A stretch of 64,000 nucleotides of DNA from LMUY01 sp965199555 (GTDB lineage: Bacteria > Pseudomonadota > Alphaproteobacteria > Acetobacterales > Acetobacteraceae), in assembly GCA_965199555.1 (NCBI GenBank), contig CBDASJ010000006.1, positions 744,001 to 808,000 on the forward strand, given 5' to 3'. Made by a program: the position numbers and the translations under genes. This document shows positions 35,891 to 44,317 of the stretch, in pieces (positions within the stretch are counted from its first letter, which is position 1; the number at the start of each line of letters is the position of its first letter). The notes beneath the pieces were generated by a model that saw nothing but the letters and a program-made list of their open reading frames with translations, ran no database searches and was not told where the DNA came from.

Positions 35891-35917
35891 GGTGCCGTCC
35901 GGGTTCGGGCTGGGAGG

Positions 35918-35942
35918 GGGGCGGCCACGCGCCGGCCGCCCC
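35918..35942 (-). promoter_or_regulatory. Intercistronic hairpin between pstS and pstC
   Basis: GGGGCGGCC at 35918-35926, a 7-nt loop, and GGCCGCCCC at 35934-35942 form a perfect 9-bp GC stem just after the pstS stop. There is no U run. By analogy with periplasmic binding protein operons, such a hairpin can protect the pstS message or partly stop transcription, giving more PstS than permease. Confidence 0.6.
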
Positions 35943-35954
35943 GTTCGCAGTAGC

Positions 35955-36986
35955 CTATTTGTAGACGGGCTGCCCGCCGGCCATCACGTCCTTTTTCCAC
36001 GCGGCGCGGACCGTGTCCTGCACGGAAGCCGGCAGCGGGATGTAATCGAGCTGCTCGGCGATCGCGCTGCCGCTCTTATACGTCCAGTCGAAGAACTTCA
36101 TGACGTTGGCGCTGCGGGTCGCGTCCTTCGGGTCCTCCGGCAACAGGATGAAGGTCGGCGACACGATCGGCCACACCGTGGCGCCCGGCAGGTCGATCAG
36201 GCTGACGGCGAAGTGCGGCGCGCCGGTCCAGTCGCCCGCGGCCGCGGCCGCCTTGAACGAGTCGGTGGTCGGCTTGACGAAGTCGCCGGACTTGTTGCGC
36301 AGTTGCACGGTCGTCAGGTGGTTCTGCGTGGCATAGGCGTTCTCGACATAGCCGACGCCGCCGCGCGTGTGCCCGACCGTGGCGGCAACGCCGTCATTGC
36401 CCTTGGCCCCCGCGCCCGCCGGCCACCGCACGCTGGTGTTGGCGCCGACGCCGGACTTCCAGCTCGGGCTTACCGCGGACAGGTAGGAGGTGAACACGAA
36501 CGACGTGCCCGACGCTTCGGCGCGATACACCGGGGCGATGGCCAGGTTCGGCAGCGACACGCCGGGGTTGAGCGCAACGAGCTTGGCGTCGTTCCACTTG
36601 GTGATGGTGCCGGCGTAGATGTCGGCCAGCACGTCACCGGTCAGCTTCAACTGGTCGGTGGCGACACCCGGGATGTTCACGATCGGCACCACCGCACCCA
36701 TCACGGTGGGGAATTGCAGCAGGTGGGCGGATTCGAGCTTGGCGGGGTCCATCGGCGCGTCGGACGCGCCGAAATCGACCGTGCGGTTGGTGATCTGGTT
36801 CTGCCCGCCGCCCGAGCCGATCGCCTGGTAGTTGAGGTCGATGCCGATCGCGGCCTTCGCGGCCTCGCCCCATTTGGCGTAAACGGGTGCGGGGAACGTG
36901 CCGCCCGCGCCGGTGATCTCCTGTGCGCCAGCCGCGAACGAGACTCCGGCAAAGGCAATGGCCAGCGCCGTGCGTGACAGTTTCAT
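35955..36986 (-). CDS. pstS: Phosphate-binding protein PstS
   Basis: PstS is the periplasmic phosphate receptor of the Pst transporter. The 343-aa protein has a signal peptide (ALAIAFAGVSFAAGAQ, cut near residue 21) and the family start ITGAGGTFPAPVYAKW. Phosphate-site segments are YQAIGSGGGQNQI, VDFGASDAPMD and YRAEASGTSFVFTSYL. ATG 36986 is preceded by AGGAGG. It heads pstSCAB-phoU-phoB and lies behind a Pho box array. Confidence 0.97.
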   Translation of the reverse strand: MKLSRTALAIAFAGVSFAAGAQEITGAGGTFPAPVYAKWGEAAKAAIGIDLNYQAIGSGGGQNQITNRTVDFGASDAPMDPAKLESAHLLQFPTVMGAVVPIVNIPGVATDQLKLTGDVLADIYAGTITKWNDAKLVALNPGVSLPNLAIAPVYRAEASGTSFVFTSYLSAVSPSWKSGVGANTSVRWPAGAGAKGNDGVAATVGHTRGGVGYVENAYATQNHLTTVQLRNKSGDFVKPTTDSFKAAAAAGDWTGAPHFAVSLIDLPGATVWPIVSPTFILLPEDPKDATRSANVMKFFDWTYKSGSAIAEQLDYIPLPASVQDTVRAAWKKDVMAGGQPVYK

Positions 36987-37006
36987 GCAACCTCCTGAAT
37001 GGGATG

Positions 37007-37024
37007 GAGCCGGCTGGCCGGCTC
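37007..37024 (-). promoter_or_regulatory. Hairpin in the pstS leader
   Basis: GAGCCGGC, TG, GCCGGCTC is an 8-bp stem about 20 nt upstream of the pstS start codon and downstream of the Pho box, so it would lie in the 5' untranslated RNA. Its role is unknown; it could stabilise the message. Confidence 0.45.
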
Positions 37025-37053
37025 ATCGTGCGGTGGGTTCTAGGCGGCGGTCC

Positions 37054-37093
37054 GCGACAGCTCTGTGACAGAACGATGAAGCTAATGTGACAG
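37054..37093 (-). promoter_or_regulatory. Pho box array (PhoB binding sites) upstream of pstS
   Basis: Read on the minus strand, four 7-mers recur every 11 bp: CTGTCAC (37087-37093), GCTTCAT (37076-37082), CTGTCAC (37065-37071), CTGTCGC (37054-37060), separated by ATTA, CGTT and AGAG. This matches two consecutive copies of the PhoB consensus (CTGTCAT, 4 nt, CTGTCAT). A -10-like TAGAAC lies at 37037-37042, 11 nt below the last repeat, as expected when PhoB replaces a -35 element. The array is in the gap shared with the divergent NUDIX gene. Confidence 0.9.
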
Positions 37094-37119
37094 TGCCTGG
37101 GAGGTGCTACGTCCGTCCC

Positions 37120-37683
37120 ATGCCCAGTTCCGACGCCCGAAACCCGCCCCCGCCCGAAGTCACGCAGGTGACGACCCGGGTGGCTTACCAGAACAAATGG
37201 CTGCGGTTGCGCGAGGATACCGTCCGCCACGGCGACGGCTCCGAAGGGCTGTTCGGCGTGGTGGAGCGGGCGGATTTCGTGGTCGTCGTGCCGTGGCAGG
37301 ACGGCTGCGTGACGATGGTGGAACAGTATCGCTACCCGGTGCGCCGCCGCCTGCTGGAGCTGCCGATGGGGACGTGCGAACCCGGCGCCACGCCTGCCGA
37401 AACGGCGGCAACCGAACTGCGTGAAGAGACCGGCTTCGTTGCCACTGAGATCGCCTTCGCGGCGAGCCTGTTCCAGGGACCCGGCTACAGCAACCAGGTG
37501 GGGCACGTCTTCCTTGCCACCGGGCTGCGGCCCGGCCCGGTGGCGCGCGAGCCTACCGAATCGGGCATGACCTGCCGCGCCGTGCCGCTCGCCGAGCTGG
37601 AACACATGATCCAAACGGGGCTGTTGCAGGACGGGATGAGCCTTGCGGCGCTGGCGCTGCTGCGGTTCCGCAAGCTGCTGTGA
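37120..37683 (+). CDS. NUDIX hydrolase, ADP-ribose pyrophosphatase-like
   Basis: The 187-aa protein carries the Nudix box in the form GTCEPGATPAETAATELREE, followed by TGF, and the upstream QYRYPVRRRLLELP typical of ADP-ribose/ADP-sugar pyrophosphatases, which hydrolyse nucleoside diphosphates linked to another group. ATG 37120 is preferred, with GGGAGG further upstream at 37099-37104; the frame stays open to 37087 inside the Pho box. Its promoter region is shared with pstS, so PhoB might also influence it. Confidence 0.9.
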   Translation: MPSSDARNPPPPEVTQVTTRVAYQNKWLRLREDTVRHGDGSEGLFGVVERADFVVVVPWQDGCVTMVEQYRYPVRRRLLELPMGTCEPGATPAETAATELREETGFVATEIAFAASLFQGPGYSNQVGHVFLATGLRPGPVAREPTESGMTCRAVPLAELEHMIQTGLLQDGMSLAALALLRFRKLL

Positions 37684-37730
37684 CGCAGCCGGATTTTGAC
37701 GGCACGGCCGCAATCCGACGATAAAGGCGG

Positions 37731-38906
37731 ATGCCACGCCGCATCGAGTATCCCGCGCCGTCCCTGATCGTCGACACCGACTCGCTCGCCGCCCTGTGCG
37801 ACCGCTTGCGCACCGAGCCCGTGGTCACGGTGGACACCGAGTTCATGCGCGAACGCACCTATTACCCGGAGCTGTGCGTCGTGCAGCTTGGCGGCGAGCG
37901 GGAAAACGCCGTGATCGACGCGATGGCCGCCGGGCTAGACCTGGCGCCGCTGGGCGCGCTGCTGCGCGACACCGCCGTGCTGAAGGTGTTCCACGCGGCC
38001 CGGCAGGACATCGAAATCTTCCTCGAACTGTTCGGCACCGTGCCGGAGCCGGTGTTCGACACCCAGGTCGCCGCCATGGTGGCGGGGTTCGGCGACCAGG
38101 TGGGTTACGACGCGCTGGTGTCGGCACTGACCGGCGGGCAGATCGACAAGGCACACCGCTTCAGCGACTGGTCCGCCCGGCCGCTGTCCCCCGCGCAGGT
38201 GAGCTACGCCGCGGCGGACGTGACGCACCTCCACACCGCCTATCTGCGCCTGCGCGAGCGGCTGGAACGGGACGGCCGCAGTGACTGGGTGCTGGAGGAG
38301 ATGCAGGTGCTCGCCCGGCCGGAAACCTACCGGGCGGACCCGGACACGATGTGGGAGCGGCTGCGCCCCCGCACCGGCAACCGGCGCCTGCTGGGCGTGC
38401 TGCGGGCCGCGGCGGCCTGGCGGGAGCGGGAAGCGCAGCGCGTCAACATCCCGCGCCAAAGGCTGTTGCGCGACGAGAACCTGCTGGAGGTCGCCGCCAC
38501 TGCGCCGGTCACGGCGGAAGCGCTGACACGCTGCCGCGGCATCACACGCGGCTTTGCCGAGGGCAAGAGCGGCGCCGGGCTGCTCGCCGCCATCGCCGGG
38601 GCTGCCGCATTGCCGGAAGACGCCCTGCCGGAAGCGCCGCGCAGCCGCGAAGGCCCCCGCCCATCCCCCGCCCTGGTGTCGCTGCTGAAGGTGCTGCTGG
38701 CCGCCAAGTGCGAGGAGCACGACGTGGCGCCGAAGCTGGTCGCGTCCTCCGACGACATCGACCGGCTGGCCAGCGAGGACCAGCCCGACGTGCCCTCGCT
38801 GGGGGGTTGGCGGCGGCAAGTGTTCGGGGACGATGCTTTGGCATTGAAAGGCGGCCAGGTGGCGCTGGGTGTGGCAGGCAAGCGGATCAAGCTTATTCCC
38901 GCCTGA
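37731..38906 (+). CDS. rnd: Ribonuclease D
   Basis: RNase D is a 3' exoribonuclease that trims tRNA precursors. The 391-aa protein has the DEDDy exonuclease motifs VVTVDTEFMRERTYYPELCV (Asp, Glu), KVFHAARQDIEIFLELFG (Asp) and SYAAADVTHLHTAYLRLRER (Tyr...Asp). An HRDC-type helical domain occupies about 210-290, and a C-terminal region follows. ATG 37731 is preceded by AAAGGCGG. Confidence 0.95.
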   Translation: MPRRIEYPAPSLIVDTDSLAALCDRLRTEPVVTVDTEFMRERTYYPELCVVQLGGERENAVIDAMAAGLDLAPLGALLRDTAVLKVFHAARQDIEIFLELFGTVPEPVFDTQVAAMVAGFGDQVGYDALVSALTGGQIDKAHRFSDWSARPLSPAQVSYAAADVTHLHTAYLRLRERLERDGRSDWVLEEMQVLARPETYRADPDTMWERLRPRTGNRRLLGVLRAAAAWREREAQRVNIPRQRLLRDENLLEVAATAPVTAEALTRCRGITRGFAEGKSGAGLLAAIAGAAALPEDALPEAPRSREGPRPSPALVSLLKVLLAAKCEEHDVAPKLVASSDDIDRLASEDQPDVPSLGGWRRQVFGDDALALKGGQVALGVAGKRIKLIPA

Positions 38907-38913
38907 AGTCCGA

Positions 38914-38930
38914 TTCCCTCTTCCAGGGAA
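38914..38930 (+). terminator. Short hairpin after rnd, possible terminator
   Basis: TTCCCT at 38914-38919, loop CTTCC, AGGGAA at 38925-38930 lies 8 nt after the rnd stop. The stem is short and no U tract follows. Confidence 0.35.
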
Positions 38931-38964
38931 AGAACGATCGCACACGACGGACTCACCTCACCAA

Positions 38965-38990
38965 ACCCTCTCCCGCTGGCGGGAGAGGGT
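38965..38990. repeat. Single copy of the palindromic intergenic repeat
   Basis: ACCCTCTCCCGC, TG, GCGGGAGAGGGT is a perfect 26-bp palindrome in the gap between the convergent rnd and MFS genes. It is the same core as the three inverted pairs at 2.8, 16.6 and 18.1 kb, but here it has no partner and no GGTGAGGGTGG arm. Confidence 0.85.
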
Positions 38991-39039
38991 GTCTGCAAAC
39001 GCAACGCCCTACCTAAAAAGGAAGGAGCGCTCCCGCGCC

Positions 39040-40440
39040 CTACCGGGAAATCTGTTCCAGCTCCAGCGTGTTGGTGCGCGGCCCGAACACGGCGATCGAC
39101 AGCACCACCATCGCCATGGCGAAGGCGATCAGCCCGAACACGCCCTTGGTGCCAGCGGTTTGCAGGAAGAACCCGATGATGAAGCTGGCGAACACCGTGC
39201 TGATCCGGCTGAACGAGTAGGTGAAGCCCACCGCCCGGGCGCGCACCCGGGTGGGGAACAGCTCCGTCTGGTAGCCGTGAAAGGTATTGGACAGCACGTT
39301 GTTGCACAGCGTGATCAGCACGCCGAACACGATCAGCAGCGTGATGGTGGTTTGGAAGGAGAACAGCACGCCGAACACGCCGACGCCGCAGGCGGCCCCG
39401 ACCAACTGCCATTTCCGCTCGAACCGGTCGGCGAAGCCCATGGCCAGCAGCGGGCCGAACGGGCTCGCGATGGCGATGATGAACGAATAAAGCAGGCTGG
39501 ACCCGAGGTTGATGCCGACCTGCTGGGCGATCAGCGTCGGCACCCAGGCGGCGAAGCCGTAGAAGCCGAAGGTTTGGAAGAACTGGAACACCATCAGCAT
39601 GATGGTCCGGCTGCGGTATTGCGGCGAGAAGATCTCCGCGAAGCTGCCCTTCACCTCCGCACGCTCGACCGCATGCGCCGCCGGCAGCGGCAGGGCCTGG
39701 CCGCCCAGGTCGGCGACCACCCGGCGCTCGATCAGCGCGGTCACGCTGTCCGCCTCCGCCAGCCGGCCCTGCTGGATAAGCCAGCGCGGGCTTTCCGGGA
39801 TGCCGCGCCGCAGGAACCAGATGAACAAGGCGCCGGCCGCGCCGATCGCCACCACCCAGCGCCAGCCATCGATGCCGAACGGCGCCGTCGGCACCAGAAG
39901 GTAGGCGAGCAAGGCCACCACGGGCACGACGGCGAACATGACCACCTGGCTGAAGGCGAATGCCCGGCCACGCACCTGCTTGGGCACCAGTTCGGCGATG
40001 TAGGTGTCGATGGTCACCAGCTCGACCCCGATCCCCACCCCGGCGACAAGGCGCCACAGGCAGACCGACAGGCCGCTGTTCTGGAACGCCATGATCAGCG
40101 TGGCCGCGCAGTAGAACAGCAGCGAGCAGGTGAAGATCGCCCGGCGGCCGAACCGGTCGGCGACGAAGCCGAACACGAAGGTTCCGATGAACAGGCCGGT
40201 GAACGTCGAGGCGACGAACAGTGCCGGCCCCGTGAATATACCCACGGCCACGTTGCTCAGCAGCCCCGCCTTGACCAGGCCGGGGATGACGTAACCGGTC
40301 AGGAAGAGGTCGTAGAACTCGAAAAACCCGCCGATCGACAGCAGCGCCACCAGCACCCAGATCGACCGGGTCGCCGGCAAGCGATCCAGCCGGGCAAGAA
40401 TGGCCGCGGCCGAATACGGCTCCGTCCTCGTGTCAGGCAT
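39040..40440 (-). CDS. MFS transporter
   Basis: This 466-aa inner-membrane protein of the major facilitator superfamily shows about 12 hydrophobic segments. The loop 2-3 signature appears as GFVADRFGRRAIF and the loop 8-9 repeat as GFADRFERKW, and the pattern DRLPATRSIWVLVALLSIGG near the start is like NiaP/sugar-porter type carriers. Substrate is unknown. ATG 40440 (MPDTRTEP) follows GGGAGGGACGGG, which decides it over an upstream frame extension. No metabolic gene is next to it to suggest a ligand. Confidence 0.9.
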   Translation of the reverse strand: MPDTRTEPYSAAAILARLDRLPATRSIWVLVALLSIGGFFEFYDLFLTGYVIPGLVKAGLLSNVAVGIFTGPALFVASTFTGLFIGTFVFGFVADRFGRRAIFTCSLLFYCAATLIMAFQNSGLSVCLWRLVAGVGIGVELVTIDTYIAELVPKQVRGRAFAFSQVVMFAVVPVVALLAYLLVPTAPFGIDGWRWVVAIGAAGALFIWFLRRGIPESPRWLIQQGRLAEADSVTALIERRVVADLGGQALPLPAAHAVERAEVKGSFAEIFSPQYRSRTIMLMVFQFFQTFGFYGFAAWVPTLIAQQVGINLGSSLLYSFIIAIASPFGPLLAMGFADRFERKWQLVGAACGVGVFGVLFSFQTTITLLIVFGVLITLCNNVLSNTFHGYQTELFPTRVRARAVGFTYSFSRISTVFASFIIGFFLQTAGTKGVFGLIAFAMAMVVLSIAVFGPRTNTLELEQISR

Positions 40441-40512
40441 CGTCCCGTCCCTCCCGTTTTCGGCAGGGAGCCACAAAGGCGGTGCAAAGGCCAGCGGCCC
40501 AAGACCGCGCGG

Positions 40513-41994
40513 CTATTTCCCGCCCACCACCACTTCCGGCGCCAGCCCGAGCGTTTGAGCCAGCCGCTCCATGCGGCGGGTGACTCCATCGCCGATGAAG
40601 GCGGCACCGTCCTGCGGCAGCACGAGGCGGAGTTTGGCCCCGGATCGCAGCAGCGTGGTGCCGGCCAGCAAGTCGGGCGTGCCCGCCGACAGCAGGTAGG
40701 CGAGGCGCAACGCGTGGCCCAGGGTCTGCGCCGCCCGCACGCTCGGCTCGTCCATCAATTGGCGCGCCGCGGACAGCATGGCGGCGTCCGGTTCGGCCTC
40801 GTAGCGGATCGCCACCGTCATCGCCAGAAAGGCGCGGCCCGCGTGGTCCAGCGCCACGCTGGATTGGCGCAGCACGCGGTGGAAGGCCTGTTCGGCGCGG
40901 TACTCCGGATGGTCGTGGCTGCCGACGTCCGACAGCAGGCAGGCCGCTTCCCGCAGCCGGGCCGCGTCCGGCGCTTCCCCGGCGAACAGTGCTCCCGTCC
41001 AGCCGAGCAGGGCCGCCGGCATGCCGGAGTCGCGCCCGGTGCGTTCGCCAAGCTCGCGGCAGGCGGCCAGCAGGGGATCTTGCCGCGCGGTTTCGGCCGG
41101 GATGCGGGCCATGTACCAGCCTTCCCGGATGCCGTTGGCGCTGAACACGACGCGCCGGGCGGCGGTGGTCCGCAGCAACTGGCGCAGCACGGTGGCGGCG
41201 TAGGGCAGGTCATCGACGCGGCGACGCGGCGCGCCGGGCAAACGCTCCAACACGCGGCGCGGTGCGGCGGCGACCGTGTTGGCCAGGTCGCGCGCGGCCT
41301 CCCGGTCGATCGTGTAGTGGTGCACGATGGCCAGCGGGTAATTGGTTTGGGCCATGTGGATGCGGGCCAGCGCCCGCCACGCGCCGCCCACCAGGTACAG
41401 GTCACGGCCGGGATAGCGGAACAGCCACGGCACCTCCGCCATGTCGGCCTCCACCAGGGCGCGGGCGCGCGCCAGGTCGGCCTCCGCCCGGTCGGCCAGG
41501 CGGATCACGCCCAGCTTCAGGGTTTGCGCCAGGCCCGGCTCGCCGTCCGACAGGTGCACCACCTCCAGCGAGCCGCCGCCGATATCGGCCAGGATGCCGC
41601 TGGCCTGCGGGATGCCGCACAGCACGCCGGCGGCGGACAGCTCCGCTTCCTCCTCGCCGGACAGGATGCGGATGGTGACGCCGGGCATGCGCTCCCGCAG
41701 CCCGGCGACGAACGTGGCGCCGTTGCTGGCGTCCCGCACGGCGGCGGTTGCCAGCACGTCCAACACCTCGCACCCCATGGCTCGCGCGATGGCGCCGTAG
41801 CGATGCATGACGCTCAACGCCGCCACCACGCCCTCCTCGTTCAGGCGGCCTGTGGTTTGCAGGCCGCGGCCGAGGCGGAGCACGGCGCGCTCGTTGAAGA
41901 TGGCGACCGGGTTGCGACCGGTGCCTTCGAACACCACCAGGCGGACAGAGTTGGAGCCGAGGTCGACGACGGCGGCCCGTTCCGCCGTGCTCAA
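40513..41994 (-). CDS. ppx: Exopolyphosphatase
   Basis: Ppx removes terminal phosphates from polyphosphate or hydrolyses pppGpp. The 493-aa protein of the ASKHA fold shows AAVVDLGSNSVRLVVFEG (phosphate 1), RILSGEEEAELSAAGVL and ILADIGGGSLEVVHL (phosphate 2). A C-terminal HD-like helical domain includes LLSDVGSHDHPEYRAEQAFH. The start is TTG 41992-41994, overlapping the ppk1 stop (TTGA), so the two opposing activities are translationally coupled. Confidence 0.94.
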   Translation of the reverse strand: MSTAERAAVVDLGSNSVRLVVFEGTGRNPVAIFNERAVLRLGRGLQTTGRLNEEGVVAALSVMHRYGAIARAMGCEVLDVLATAAVRDASNGATFVAGLRERMPGVTIRILSGEEEAELSAAGVLCGIPQASGILADIGGGSLEVVHLSDGEPGLAQTLKLGVIRLADRAEADLARARALVEADMAEVPWLFRYPGRDLYLVGGAWRALARIHMAQTNYPLAIVHHYTIDREAARDLANTVAAAPRRVLERLPGAPRRRVDDLPYAATVLRQLLRTTAARRVVFSANGIREGWYMARIPAETARQDPLLAACRELGERTGRDSGMPAALLGWTGALFAGEAPDAARLREAACLLSDVGSHDHPEYRAEQAFHRVLRQSSVALDHAGRAFLAMTVAIRYEAEPDAAMLSAARQLMDEPSVRAAQTLGHALRLAYLLSAGTPDLLAGTTLLRSGAKLRLVLPQDGAAFIGDGVTRRMERLAQTLGLAPEVVVGGK

Positions 41995-44198
41995 TCCTGC
42001 GACACCCGGTCTGGCCGGCGATGCGCAGGGCCGCCGACCGCGACGGGGGACCCGTGCAGGGCGGAGCCGCGGCCCGACAGCGACGGGTTGGTCATGAAAT
42101 AGTCATGGGCGGAAATCGGCTTGGTTCCCGTCGCGACCCGGCGCCACGCGCCACCCGGCTCCAACTCCCACGATTGCAGGCTATCCTTCAGGTTCACCAC
42201 CATGATCTGGTCCAGCACCTGGGCGTGCACCGTCGGGTTGTGGATCGGCACCATGCTTTCCACCCGCCAATCCATGTTCCGCGCCATCCAGTCGGCGCTG
42301 CTGATGAACACGAGGGCGTGGCGCGACGGCAGCTTGTGGCCGTTGCCGAAGCAGAAGATACGGCTGTGCTCCAGGAAGCGGCCGATCATCGACTTCACCC
42401 GGATGTTCTCGCTCAGCCCCGGCACGCCCGGTCGCAGGCAGCAGATGCCGCGCACGATGCACATCACCTTCACGCCGGCGCGCGAGCACGCGTACAGCCG
42501 GTCGATCATCGCGTCATCGACCAGCGAATTCATCTTCAGCCAGATCGTCCCCGGCCGGCCAGCCCGGGCGTGGGCGATCTCGTTGTCCATCAGCTCCATC
42601 AGGCGGGAGCGGATGGTGAGCGGGCTGAAGGCGAGGCTGTCCATCCGCTCCGGCCGGGCGTAGCCGGTCATGTAGTTGAACAGCCGGGCGCTGTCGCGGG
42701 TGAGGTCGGGGTCGGAGGTGAAGAACGATAGGTCGGTGTAGATGCGCGCGGTGATCGGGTGGTAGTTGCCCGTGCCGAAATGCGCGTAGGACCGCATGCC
42801 TCCGCTCTCGCGCCGCACCACCAGGCTCAACTTCGCATGGGTCTTCAGCTCGACGAAGCCGTACACCACCTGCACGCCTGCCGCTTCCATGGAGCGGGCG
42901 AGACGGATGTTGGCTTCCTCGTCGAAGCGGGCGCGCAGCTCGATCATCGCGGTGACGGACTTGCCGGCTTCCGCCGCCTCGATCAGCGCTTTCACGATCG
43001 GGCTGTCGCGGCTGGTGCGGTACAGCGTCTGCTTCACCGCCACCACGTTCGGGTCCGCCGCGGCCTGGCGCAGGAACTGCACGACGACGTCGAAGCTCTC
43101 GAACGGGTGGTGGACGATGATGTCCTTGGCACGGATGGCGGCGAAGCAGTCGCCGGCGAAGTCGCGGATGCGTTCGGGGAAGCGCGGCGTGTAGGGCGGG
43201 AACAGCAGGTCGGGGCGATCGTCCACGATCAATTGCCGCAGATCCACGGCGCCCAAGATGCCGGCCTGCACCAGCACCTCCTCGCCGGGGATGTCATCGT
43301 CGTTAACGCTCAACTCGTCCACTACCAGGGCGCGCAGATCGGCGGGCATGCCGGCGTCGACGGACAGGTGGATCGGCACGCCGCGCCGCCGCCGCTTCAA
43401 CGCCGTTTCGTAGGAGCGGACGAGGTCCTCCGCCTCCTCCTCGAACTCCACCCCGGTATCGCGGATCAAGCGGAACATGCCCTGGCCCAGCACCGTGAAG
43501 CCGGGAAACACGCTGTGCAGGTTGAGCGAAACCAGGTCTTCCAGCAGCACGAAGCGAATCGGGGTGCCCGGCGCGCCAGCGGGCAGGCGGATGAAGCGGT
43601 CCACCTGGCTGGGCAACGGGATCAACCCGTTCATCGTCGTGTTGTCCTCGTCCCGGTGCAGCTTCATCACCATGACGAGGCCCATGTTCGGGATGAAGGG
43701 GAACGGGTGCGCCGGGTCGATCGCCAACGGGGTCAGGATCGGGAACACCCGGTCCATGAACCAGGCGGCCAGCCAATCGTGGTCGGCGCCTTGCAGGGCC
43801 GCCGGGTCGCAGACCACGATGCCGGCCTCGGCCAGCAGGCCGCGCACCTCCTGCCAGGTGGTCTGTTGCATCGCCATCAGCGCCGCCGCGCGCAGCTGGA
43901 TTTCGCTGAGCTGCTGTGCCGCGGTGCGGCCGTCGGCGGACAGCGAGGACACCCCTGCCTTGGCCTGCCCGATCAGCCCGGCGACGCGGACCGAGTAGAA
44001 CTCATCGAGATTGGAAGCGCTAATCGAAACGAAGCGCAGGCGCTCCAGCAACGGGTGCCGGACGTTCTGCGCTTCCTCCACCACGCGGTGGTTGAAGTCC
44101 AGCCACGACAGCTCCCGGTTGATGAACCGCTCGGGGCTGTCCGCCATGCTCGACGCCGCAGTGTCGGGTGGTGCGTCGATCTGGGTTATCTCGTTCAT
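41991..44198 (-). CDS. ppk1: Polyphosphate kinase 1
   Basis: Ppk1 makes polyphosphate from ATP. The 735-aa protein has the N-terminal domain (FINRELSWLDFNHRVVEEAQ; SISASNLDEFYSVRVAG), the middle domain, and two phospholipase-D-like C-terminal domains. The catalytic His lies in YAHFGTGNYHPITARIYTDL, and FISSADWMARNMDWRVE is the C2 domain motif. ATG 44198 is chosen over upstream frame extensions. It is located 5 kb from the pst operon, on the same strand. Confidence 0.96.
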   Translation of the reverse strand: MNEITQIDAPPDTAASSMADSPERFINRELSWLDFNHRVVEEAQNVRHPLLERLRFVSISASNLDEFYSVRVAGLIGQAKAGVSSLSADGRTAAQQLSEIQLRAAALMAMQQTTWQEVRGLLAEAGIVVCDPAALQGADHDWLAAWFMDRVFPILTPLAIDPAHPFPFIPNMGLVMVMKLHRDEDNTTMNGLIPLPSQVDRFIRLPAGAPGTPIRFVLLEDLVSLNLHSVFPGFTVLGQGMFRLIRDTGVEFEEEAEDLVRSYETALKRRRRGVPIHLSVDAGMPADLRALVVDELSVNDDDIPGEEVLVQAGILGAVDLRQLIVDDRPDLLFPPYTPRFPERIRDFAGDCFAAIRAKDIIVHHPFESFDVVVQFLRQAAADPNVVAVKQTLYRTSRDSPIVKALIEAAEAGKSVTAMIELRARFDEEANIRLARSMEAAGVQVVYGFVELKTHAKLSLVVRRESGGMRSYAHFGTGNYHPITARIYTDLSFFTSDPDLTRDSARLFNYMTGYARPERMDSLAFSPLTIRSRLMELMDNEIAHARAGRPGTIWLKMNSLVDDAMIDRLYACSRAGVKVMCIVRGICCLRPGVPGLSENIRVKSMIGRFLEHSRIFCFGNGHKLPSRHALVFISSADWMARNMDWRVESMVPIHNPTVHAQVLDQIMVVNLKDSLQSWELEPGGAWRRVATGTKPISAHDYFMTNPSLSGRGSALHGSPVAVGGPAHRRPDRVSQD

Positions 44199-44317
44199 GC
44201 CGCGCGATCCTACCCGGTCGGGGATGGCGGTGTCACGGGTGCGGCCGGTGGATGACTCCGCGGCAGCGGCCAGCCAGTATGACCCCCGACTCACAGGAGG
44301 CGGCCCTGCAAACCCCC

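Noticed and set aside
37087..37119. GTG at 37087 as start of the NUDIX gene
   Set aside because: It would place the coding region inside the Pho box and adds residues without family similarity; ATG 37120 fits homologous lengths better.
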